From NCBI GenBank assembly GCA_017620345.1, contig JAFZQP010000157.1, positions 1-11,372 on the forward strand: a stretch of DNA of 11,372 bases, written 5' to 3'. Below the pieces are notes generated by a model that was given only the letters and a program-made list of their open reading frames with translations, was not told the DNA's origin and searched no databases. The DNA comes from Lachnospiraceae bacterium. Lineage in GTDB: Bacteria; Bacillota_A; Clostridia; Lachnospirales; Lachnospiraceae. Made by a program: the position numbers and the translations under genes. Positions 1-5,400 of this stretch are shown here, one piece after another (within the stretch, counting starts at the first letter, position 1; each line of letters starts with the position of its first letter).

Positions 1-227
1 ACATGGAATTCGCGATGCTCGACGGTCTCGTACACCGTGCAAAACAGACCGGCCTTAAGAAGATCGTCGGCTACTACTACCCGACGGCCAAGAACAACAT
101 GGTTCGCGATTTTTACGACAGGATGGGATTTACCAAAGTGTCGGAAGATGCCGAGGGCAACACGGTGTGGGAGTTCGATCTGACCGCGGAGTATATTAAT
201 AAAAATATACACATTGATGTTAACTAA
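1..227 (+). CDS. FkbH-like protein, C-terminal end (5' truncated by window)
   Basis: This is the last ~75 residues of a protein that begins before the window; the reading frame has a codon at 3-5 and stops at TAA 225-227. The segment GYYYPTAKNNMVRDFYDRMGF followed by W-x-F-D-L matches, from memory, the C-terminal acetyltransferase-like half of FkbH family proteins, where a 'PTAKN-x-x-V-x-x-F/L-Y-x-x-x-GF' block is typical. FkbH proteins join a HAD-like phosphatase fold to a GNAT-like fold and load three-carbon glyceryl units from 1,3-bisphosphoglycerate onto a carrier protein. The adjacent acyl carrier protein gene at 376 fits that partnership. The tail is AT-rich but the final residues look like a normal family C-terminus. 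Catalytic residues of the HAD half lie outside the window, so activity cannot be judged. The ATG at 3 is internal, not a start. Confidence 0.75.
   Translation, partial: MEFAMLDGLVHRAKQTGLKKIVGYYYPTAKNNMVRDFYDRMGFTKVSEDAEGNTVWEFDLTAEYINKNIHIDVN
191..210 (+). repeat. Small AT-rich hairpin at the end of the FkbH-like gene
   Basis: GTATATT (191-197) and AATATAC (204-210) form a perfect 7 bp inverted repeat around a 6-nt A/T loop, within the last codons of the FkbH-like gene. It has no following T-run and little GC, so it is not a convincing terminator. It may be chance in AT-rich sequence. It is noted because it lies only 17 nt upstream of the larger palindromic element. Confidence 0.3.
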
Positions 228-357
228 GAGTCATGAATATGTTTCGGGCAAAACCTTTGGAGCACGTCGGTACTTGACGAGGTTTTTTCGAGTCTAGTAA
301 CGTGACGTGCGGAAAAATGAGCGAAAGCGCGTTTTGAACGAAACATATTCATGGCTC
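228..357 (+). repeat. Palindromic intergenic element or structured RNA with a 19 bp closing stem
   Basis: Positions 228-246 pair with 339-357: a 15 bp perfect inverted repeat, CATGAATATGTTTCG (232-246) against CGAAACATATTCATG (339-353), extended outward by one G·U (231/354) and three Watson-Crick pairs (228-230/355-357). Inside, CAAAAC (249-254) pairs with GTTTTG (331-336) after a 2x2 mismatch. GCACGTC (262-268) pairs with GACGTGC (304-310), and it encloses a smaller stem: 271-274/296-299, 276-278/292-294 and one G-C pair at 281/289, with tandem G·A mismatches at 279-280/290-291. GCGAAAGC (321-328) could form a GNRA-capped hairpin. No coding potential is evident. Excision would leave the FkbH stop 18 nt from the carrier protein ATG, a normal operon gap. 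I see no target-site duplication and do not recognise a riboswitch or ribozyme consensus. It could be a MITE-like repeat, an mRNA-processing or stability hairpin, or an unnamed RNA motif. Confidence 0.7.
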
Positions 358-360
358 GAC

Positions 361-370
361 AAGGAGGAGG
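361..370 (+). promoter_or_regulatory. Strong ribosome binding site of the acyl carrier protein gene
   Basis: AAGGAGGAGG lies 5 nt before ATG 376 and is an almost ideal SD. It decides the start: an in-frame ATG also exists at 307, but that would run through the 3' arm of the intergenic inverted repeat, has no SD, and would add 23 residues not expected in an acyl carrier protein. Confidence 0.85.
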
Positions 371-375
371 AGAAT

Positions 376-618
376 ATGACACGAGAAGAAGTATACGAGC
401 GCCTCAACGCGGTCTTCGCCGACGTTTTCGACGACGACGAACTGACCGTGAATGACGAGACGACCGCCGCAGATGTCGACGGCTGGGATTCACTTATTCA
501 CATCACTCTCATCGACGCGGTCTAGGAGGAATTCGACATAAGATTTGATATGAAGACCATCGTAAAGCTCAAGAACGTGGGCGAAATGGTTGACGTTATA
601 TTGGAAAATATTGATTAA
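376..618 (+). pseudogene. Acyl carrier protein interrupted by an in-frame TAG at codon 50
   Basis: From ATG 376 the frame encodes a small carrier protein of the kind paired with FkbH proteins in Firmicutes clusters. It has an acidic N-terminal helix and the phosphopantetheine site G36-W-D-S39-L (Ser39 would carry the 4'-phosphopantetheine arm). After ...LIDAV49 there is TAG (523-525), and the same frame then continues with clear carrier-protein sequence (EEFDIRF, then a KLKNVGEMVDVILENID-like C-terminal helix) to TAA 616-618. Read through, the product is 80 residues, the normal family size; stopped, it is 49 residues and lacks the later helices. One change at position 523 (GAG to TAG) explains it, since a Glu is expected before EEF. 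TAG ends other genes here (phosphofructokinase and transketolase N subunit), so general amber recoding is unlikely. Explanations are a recent nonsense mutation, a sequencing or assembly error, or a polymorphism. TAGGAGG resembles an SD, but the next in-frame ATG (550) is too far and too short to matter. Confidence 0.8.
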
Positions 619-638
619 GACAAGAAGGGAGCACAACT

Positions 639-1712
639 ATGAAGAGAATCGGAATGCTTACAAGCGGAGGAGACTGTCAGGCACTTAATGCCGCAATGAG
701 AGGTGTCGTCAAGTCATTGCTCAACAGCAAGGAAGACGTTGAGATCTATGGTTTCCTTAATGGTTACAGAGGACTGATCTACGGTGATTTTAAAATGCTC
801 ACGGGAAAAGATTTTGCCGGTATCCTTACGGTCGGCGGAACGATCCTCGGAAGCAGCAGGACTCCTTTTAAGACTATCAAGGATCCGGATGAGAACGGAC
901 TTGATAAGGTTGAGGCAATGAAGCAGAACTACTACAAGCTCCGTCTTGACTGTCTGGTAATCCTCGGAGGTAACGGAACACACAAGACCGCAAATCTTTT
1001 AAGACAGGAAGGTCTTAACGTTATCACACTTCCGAAGACGATCGACAACGATCTGTACGGTACGGATATGACTTTCGGTTTCCAGTCTGCAGTAGACATC
1101 GCAACCGAATGCATCGACTGCATCCATACAACAGCTGCTTCTCACAGCCGTGTGTTCATAGTTGAAGTCATGGGACATAAGGTCGGATATCTGACACTTA
1201 ACGCAGGAATGGCAGGCGGTGCCGATATCATCCTGATCCCCGAGATCCCTTATGATATCGATAAGGTCGTGGAAGCGATCAAGATGCGTGAGGAAAGAGG
1301 AAGCAGATTTACGATAATCGCGGTTGCAGAAGGTGCGATCAGCAAGGAAGATGCAAAACTTTCCAAGAAAGATTATGCCAAGAAGCTTGAAAAGATGCCT
1401 CACCCTTCGGTTTCATACGAGATTGCGGCTGAGATACAGAAGAGGACAGGCCAGGAAGTCAGAGTCACAGTTCCCGGTCATACTCAAAGAGGCGGAAGCC
1501 CCTGCCCTTACGACAGAGTATTTGCAAGCCGTCTCGGCGCAGAGGCAGGTAAGCTGATCCTCGAAGGAGAATACGGATTCATGGTCGGATACCGTAACAG
1601 AGAGATCGTTAAAGTTCCGCTCGAAGATGTTGCAGGAAAGCTCAAGATGCTCGATCCGAAATCAACCATCATCCAGGAAGCTAAGATGCTTGGGATTTCC
1701 TTCGGAGATTAG
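639..1712 (+). CDS. 6-phosphofructokinase, atypical (phosphate donor uncertain)
   Basis: This protein of 357 residues phosphorylates fructose-6-phosphate to fructose-1,6-bisphosphate in glycolysis, in the cytosol. Visible signatures are the N-terminal TSGGD block (8-12) with LNAA, GGTILGSSR (66-74), GGNGT (110-114), PKTIDND (132-138, with Asp136 as the expected catalytic base), SHSRVFIVEVMGH (168-180) and the substrate-site block GHTQRGGSP. Two features differ from the classical E. coli-type ATP enzyme: GGNGT replaces GGDGS, putting Asn where an Asp normally helps hold Mg2+, and Lys133 replaces the Gly of PGTIDND. Lys there is known from the pyrophosphate-dependent and 'group III' branch, while Gly after the Asn argues for ATP over pyrophosphate. 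The donor is therefore left open. AAGGGAG (625-631) lies 7 nt before ATG 639. The gene follows the carrier protein remnant by 20 nt and ends in TAG 31 nt before dnaX. Confidence 0.93.
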   Translation: MKRIGMLTSGGDCQALNAAMRGVVKSLLNSKEDVEIYGFLNGYRGLIYGDFKMLTGKDFAGILTVGGTILGSSRTPFKTIKDPDENGLDKVEAMKQNYYKLRLDCLVILGGNGTHKTANLLRQEGLNVITLPKTIDNDLYGTDMTFGFQSAVDIATECIDCIHTTAASHSRVFIVEVMGHKVGYLTLNAGMAGGADIILIPEIPYDIDKVVEAIKMREERGSRFTIIAVAEGAISKEDAKLSKKDYAKKLEKMPHPSVSYEIAAEIQKRTGQEVRVTVPGHTQRGGSPCPYDRVFASRLGAEAGKLILEGEYGFMVGYRNREIVKVPLEDVAGKLKMLDPKSTIIQEAKMLGISFGD

Positions 1713-1743
1713 GCCGAGCGACCTTAGATAGATAAGAGAAAAA

Positions 1744-3345
1744 ATGTCTTACATTGCACTATACAGAAAATGGCGCCCCGCCACCTTTGATGAGATCAAG
1801 GGTCAGGATGCCATTGTAACTACATTACGAAATCAGATAGAGGCAAACCGTATAGGTCATGCATACCTGTTCTGCGGAACAAGAGGAACAGGTAAGACGA
1901 GTGCTGCCAAGGTTTTTGCCAAGGCCGTGAACTGCGAGCACCCCGTAAACGGTAATCCGTGCGGCGAATGTGAAAGCTGCAGGAGCATCGCAGCGGGAAC
2001 ATCCCTTAACGTGATAGAGATGGATGCCGCTTCCAATAACGGTGTCGAAGATGCAAGACAGATCAAGGAAAGCGTAGTCTACTCACCGACGAACGCCAAA
2101 TACAAGGTGTACATCATCGATGAGGCACACCAGATCACGAAAGATGCATTCAATGCCCTGCTCAAGACGATGGAAGAGCCGCCGTCTTATGTTGTCTTCA
2201 TACTTGCGACAACAGAGCCGCACAAGATACCGATCACGATACTGTCGAGATGTCAGAGATATGATTTTAAAAGGATAGACACAGGCACGCTCGAGGACAG
2301 GCTGAAGGAAGTTGCGACAAGTGAGGGCATCGCGGTAGAAGATAAGGCGATACGGTATATCGCGTCAAAGGCCGAAGGCGGAATGAGAGATGCACTCTCG
2401 CTCCTTGACCAGTGTTCATCGTTCTTCCTCGGTAAGGACATAACATATGAAAGAGCACTGGAGGTTCTCGGAGCGGTGGACACATCGGTGTTCAGCGAGT
2501 TCCTGCGAAGCCTTGCAGCAGGCTCGGTAACGGACTGCATTGGTGTTATCGACCGTATACTCATTCAGGGAAGAGACCTTGATCAGTTCATAACTGATTT
2601 TATATGGCATATGAGGAATGTCCTCCTGGCAAGATCGGCGGAGGACATTTCAACGATAGTTGATACCACGGCGGACAATATCGCATTACTTAAAAAAGAA
2701 GCGGAGGCGATACCCGAGCAGCAGCTTCTCCGCTATATCAGGGTGTTCTCCGGACTGTCGAATGATCTTCGGTATGCTACGCAGAAAAGAGTTCTCATCG
2801 AGATCACGATCATCAGGATCTGCAGACCTCAGATGGAGACGGATCTTGATGCTGTGGCTGACAGGCTGCGTATCATTGAAGACCTGATAGAAAATCATGA
2901 TCTGTCAAAAGCATCATATGACAGGGAAACGGAAAAGATCGCACCAAAAGAATCCTCCACGGAAAAGGAAGTAAAAAAGACCGCAGAGGCTGCTGCGATG
3001 AAGCTTCCGAAGGCAACGATAGAGGATCTTAAGAATATCAATTCGGTATGGAAAGAAGTCCTTTCGAGAATGCCGGAAATGTTTGTAGCATGTCTTCGTA
3101 CTGCGACCCCCGCGGTCAGACCTCAGGACGGCATGCTAATGATACAGTTTGCCGATGATACGATAATGTGCCTGTGTGATGACGAACTGTTCAAAAAGAG
3201 CCTTGATGAAGCATTCGTATCCGTATTGGGCAAAGAGGTCACATATGAGCTTGTTTCACTTGCACAGGTAAAGAGTAACGGAGAGTATTATCCGCCGACA
3301 TCCATCTTCGGGATGGAAGTTACGGTAGATGATTCTGATTTTTAA
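1744..3345 (+). CDS. dnaX: DNA polymerase III subunit gamma/tau
   Basis: DnaX is the clamp-loader ATPase that opens the sliding clamp and tethers polymerase at the replication fork. The 533-residue product begins with the hallmark ALYRKWRP. It carries Walker A GTRGTGKTS (45-53), four zinc-binding cysteines (C64, C73, C76, C79, the same spacing as E. coli), a DEAH Walker B (126-129), and the ATTEPHKIP...SRCQR block (sensor 1 and arginine-finger region). The AAA+ and collar domains end around residue 375. A charged linker (about 385-415) follows, then a C-terminal domain (about 420-533) as in tau-type proteins. The SD is weak (AAGAG, about 6 nt upstream). An A AAA AAG heptamer in the linker may allow a -1 frameshift giving a gamma-like short form (listed separately). 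The neighbours ybaB and recR are the classic dnaX partners. Confidence 0.97.
   Translation: MSYIALYRKWRPATFDEIKGQDAIVTTLRNQIEANRIGHAYLFCGTRGTGKTSAAKVFAKAVNCEHPVNGNPCGECESCRSIAAGTSLNVIEMDAASNNGVEDARQIKESVVYSPTNAKYKVYIIDEAHQITKDAFNALLKTMEEPPSYVVFILATTEPHKIPITILSRCQRYDFKRIDTGTLEDRLKEVATSEGIAVEDKAIRYIASKAEGGMRDALSLLDQCSSFFLGKDITYERALEVLGAVDTSVFSEFLRSLAAGSVTDCIGVIDRILIQGRDLDQFITDFIWHMRNVLLARSAEDISTIVDTTADNIALLKKEAEAIPEQQLLRYIRVFSGLSNDLRYATQKRVLIEITIIRICRPQMETDLDAVADRLRIIEDLIENHDLSKASYDRETEKIAPKESSTEKEVKKTAEAAAMKLPKATIEDLKNINSVWKEVLSRMPEMFVACLRTATPAVRPQDGMLMIQFADDTIMCLCDDELFKKSLDEAFVSVLGKEVTYELVSLAQVKSNGEYYPPTSIFGMEVTVDDSDF
2973..2997 (+). promoter_or_regulatory. Candidate programmed -1 frameshift signal in dnaX
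   Basis: The zero-frame codons GTA AAA AAG (Val410-Lys411-Lys412) contain A AAA AAG at 2973-2979, in exactly the register used by E. coli dnaX. Two nt later CGCAG (2982-2986) and CTGCG (2993-2997) form a 5 bp hairpin with a 6-nt loop. AAGGA (2965-2969) lies just upstream as a possible SD-like stimulator, but closer than in E. coli. After a -1 shift the frame reads 17 codons and stops at TAA 3030-3032, giving about 429 residues: the AAA+ and collar domains plus linker without the C-terminal domain. The sequence elements are seen; function is inferred. Confidence 0.55.
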
Positions 3346-3373
3346 TAACGATCACTAAACAGGAGAAAATGAC

Positions 3374-3718
3374 ATGGCAAAAAGAGGTGGTTTTCCCGGA
3401 GGCGGAATGCCGGGCAACATGGCGAACCTGATGAAGCAGGCGCAGAAGATGCAGCGTCAGATGGAGGAGAGCCAGAAGGAACTTGAAGAAAAGGAGTTCA
3501 CTGCCAAGGCAGGAGGCGGGGCTGTTGAAGTCACGATTTCCGGCAAGAGACAGATCACAAAAGTGAAGCTGTCGGAAGAGGCAGTCGATCCCGATGATAT
3601 CGAGACACTCGAAGACATGGTGATGGCGGCGGTCAATGAAGCGCTGCGCATGGTCGAAGAGGAGAGCTCGAGCAACATGAACAAGCTCACCGGGGGATTA
3701 GGTGGATTACCTTTTTAA
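3374..3718 (+). CDS. ybaB: YbaB/EbfC family nucleoid-associated protein
   Basis: This small DNA-binding protein of 114 residues forms dimers and coats or bridges DNA. Its precise role, linked to recombination or replication restart, is still loosely defined. The family pattern is clear: a Gly/Met-rich start (KRGGFPGGGMPGNM), a long helix rich in Gln/Met/Lys/Glu (about 16-42), the core EFTAKAGGGAVEVTISGKRQI with a following KVKLSEEAVDPDDIETLEDMV block, a second helix (about 80-100), and a Gly-rich tail ending GLGGLPF. Length matches the usual 100-115 residues. AGGAG (3361-3365) sits 8 nt before ATG 3374. An out-of-frame ATG at 3369 is nearer the SD but leads only to a short open frame. It lies 28 nt after dnaX and 23 nt before recR, the conserved dnaX–ybaB–recR operon. 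Confidence 0.95.
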   Translation: MAKRGGFPGGGMPGNMANLMKQAQKMQRQMEESQKELEEKEFTAKAGGGAVEVTISGKRQITKVKLSEEAVDPDDIETLEDMVMAAVNEALRMVEEESSSNMNKLTGGLGGLPF

Positions 3719-3741
3719 TTTGACAGATAGGGGATAAGGGG

Positions 3742-4338
3742 ATGGATCTTTACAGCGGCTATATCGGAAAACTTATCGCAGAGCTTGCGGTACTGCCCGG
3801 GATAGGCAGCAAGTCGGCGCAGCGCCTTGCTTTTCACATAATCAACATGCCAAAGGATCAGGTTGAAAAGCTTGCCAACGCTATGACGCAGGCCCGGGAA
3901 AATATCAGATACTGCAACGTCTGTTTTGCGCTGACCGATAAGGATACGTGTCCTGTTTGTTCGGACACAACCAGGAATCAGAAGCAGATCATGGTTGTTG
4001 AGAATACGAGGGACATGACCGCATACGAGAAGACGCACAAGTATGAGGGCGTGTACCATGTACTTCACGGGGCGATCAATCCGAGCCTCGGTATAGGACC
4101 TGCGGACATCAAGCTTGCCGAACTCATCAAGCGTCTGCAGAAGGATGTGGATGAAGTAATCATCGCGACGAACTCAAGTATCGAAGGCGAGACGACCGCA
4201 ATGTATATCAGCAAGCTTATCAAGCCGACAGGGATCAAGGTCACGAGGATCGCAAGCGGAGTTCCGGTCGGAGGCGAGCTCGAATATATCGATGAAGTGA
4301 CACTGTCACGCGCACTTGACGCACGCGTGGAACTATAA
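3742..4338 (+). CDS. recR: Recombination mediator protein RecR
   Basis: RecR works with RecO (and RecF) to load RecA onto single-stranded DNA at gaps during recombinational repair. The 198-residue protein has the full family layout: an N-terminal helix-hairpin-helix (LPGIGSKSAQRLAFHI, 18-33), a four-cysteine zinc finger (C58, C61, C70, C73), a TOPRIM domain beginning MVVENTRDM with acidic residues for metal binding, the HVLHGAINPSLGIGP segment, and the C-terminal GVPVGGELEYIDEVTLSRAL signature. Length is standard. The upstream sequence is purine-rich (AGGGGATAAGGGG immediately before ATG 3742) and serves as the SD. It ends the replication/repair block, and galactose mutarotase follows after 24 nt with its own strong SD and no visible terminator between. 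Confidence 0.97.
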   Translation: MDLYSGYIGKLIAELAVLPGIGSKSAQRLAFHIINMPKDQVEKLANAMTQARENIRYCNVCFALTDKDTCPVCSDTTRNQKQIMVVENTRDMTAYEKTHKYEGVYHVLHGAINPSLGIGPADIKLAELIKRLQKDVDEVIIATNSSIEGETTAMYISKLIKPTGIKVTRIASGVPVGGELEYIDEVTLSRALDARVEL

Positions 4339-4362
4339 ATAAAAACACAGGGAGGTTACAAC

Positions 4363-5397
4363 ATGAGCGTAACAATATCGCAATTCGGAAAAACAAATCT
4401 CGGCAAGGACATCAAACTGTACACGATCAAAAACAGCAAGGGCATGGAGGCTGCAGCGACGAACCTCGGCGCATGCCTCGTAAACCTTATCGTTCCGAAC
4501 GACAAAGGTGAATCCAAAGACGTCATCCTCGGCTTTGGCAGCGGGGAAGAGTACCTTGTGAACGGAAGCTTCTTCGGCGCAACGGTCGGAAGAGTGGCAA
4601 ACCGTACGGCTAATGCGAAGTTTTCGATCGACGGTACGGAATATAAGCTTGCCGTCAACGATAACGAGAATAACCTTCATTCCGATTTTTACAAGGGAAT
4701 GCACAAGGTATTGTGGGATGCCGAAACCGGAGATGATCATGTGAAGTTTTCATATCATTCACCTGACATGGAGAACGGTTTTCCTGGAAACTTTGATATA
4801 AGCGTTACATATACTCTTACGGAAGAAAACGAGATCGTTATATCATACGACGGAGTCAGCGATAAGAAGACTCTTATCAACATGACGAACCATACATACT
4901 TCAATCTGTCGGGACATGATTCCGGATCGATCGAGAACACACAGCTTCAGATCTTTGCGTCATGCTATACGCCGGTTGTAAAAGGTGCCATACCTACAGG
5001 CGAGATCGCGAAGGTTGCCGGAACCGTTATGGACTTTACGAAGAGCAAGACAATAGGTCAGGATATAAGAAGCGGATTTGAACAGCTGACTCTGGTACAG
5101 GGATACGATCACAATTATGTTGTTGATGATTATGACGGCAAATCAAAGCTTATCGCGATCGCCAAGGCTGACGGCCGGACGATGAAGGTATTTTCGGATC
5201 TTCCGGGAGTTCAGTTCTATGCAGGAAACTGCATTGCCGCACAGGAAGGAAAAGGCGGTGCGTCATACAAGGCAAGGGACGGATTCTGCCTTGAGACACA
5301 GTATTTCCCCAACAGTGCAAACGATCCTGCATTCCTGCATCCGATATTTGATGCGGGACAGAAATATGAGACTACTACGATATACAGATTTGAGTAA
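4363..5397 (+). CDS. galM: Aldose 1-epimerase (galactose mutarotase)
   Basis: This enzyme interconverts alpha and beta anomers of galactose, glucose and related sugars, feeding the Leloir pathway in the cytosol. There is no signal peptide. The 344-residue protein shows the family blocks in order: FFGATVGRVANR (70-81), N-E-N-N-L-H106 (variant of the usual NNLHGG, with Ser-Asp following His106), N176-H177-T-Y-F-N-L with the expected general-acid His177, YTPVVKGAIPTGEI (about 202-215), YDHNYV with Asp249, LPGVQFYAGN (280-289) and GFCLETQYFP with the expected catalytic base Glu311. GGGAGG (4350-4355) lies 7 nt before ATG 4363. Only 3 nt separate it from the next gene. No galK or galT is in the window, so the physiological sugar is not fixed by context. 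Confidence 0.94.
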   Translation: MSVTISQFGKTNLGKDIKLYTIKNSKGMEAAATNLGACLVNLIVPNDKGESKDVILGFGSGEEYLVNGSFFGATVGRVANRTANAKFSIDGTEYKLAVNDNENNLHSDFYKGMHKVLWDAETGDDHVKFSYHSPDMENGFPGNFDISVTYTLTEENEIVISYDGVSDKKTLINMTNHTYFNLSGHDSGSIENTQLQIFASCYTPVVKGAIPTGEIAKVAGTVMDFTKSKTIGQDIRSGFEQLTLVQGYDHNYVVDDYDGKSKLIAIAKADGRTMKVFSDLPGVQFYAGNCIAAQEGKGGASYKARDGFCLETQYFPNSANDPAFLHPIFDAGQKYETTTIYRFE

Positions 5398-5400
5398 AAG

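Noticed and set aside
240..350. Hammerhead ribozyme in the palindromic element (GAAAC at 340-344 joined to a long stem)
   Set aside because: The required CUGANGA core upstream of a stem II is absent, so the resemblance is limited to GAAAC.
307..375. Upstream start at ATG 307 for the carrier protein
   Set aside because: It lacks an SD, overlaps the inverted repeat arm and adds residues not expected in an acyl carrier protein; ATG 376 has a near-perfect SD.
523..525. Genome-wide recoding of TAG as an amino acid
   Set aside because: TAG terminates the phosphofructokinase (1710-1712) and transketolase N subunit (8101-8103) at their expected ends.
523..615. Translational restart after the amber codon using TAGGAGG as an SD
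   Set aside because: The next in-frame ATG (550) is about 20 nt from the SD-like sequence and would give only a 22-residue peptide with no carrier serine.
590..618. Possible promoter upstream of phosphofructokinase (TTGACG, then GATTAA after 17 nt)
   Set aside because: The -10 match is poor, and transcription would start inside the SD region of the gene.
2692..2698. Another A6G run in dnaX as a frameshift site
   Set aside because: Here the zero-frame codons are AAA AAA GAA, so A AAA AAG is not in the NNA AAA AAG register needed for tandem -1 slippage.
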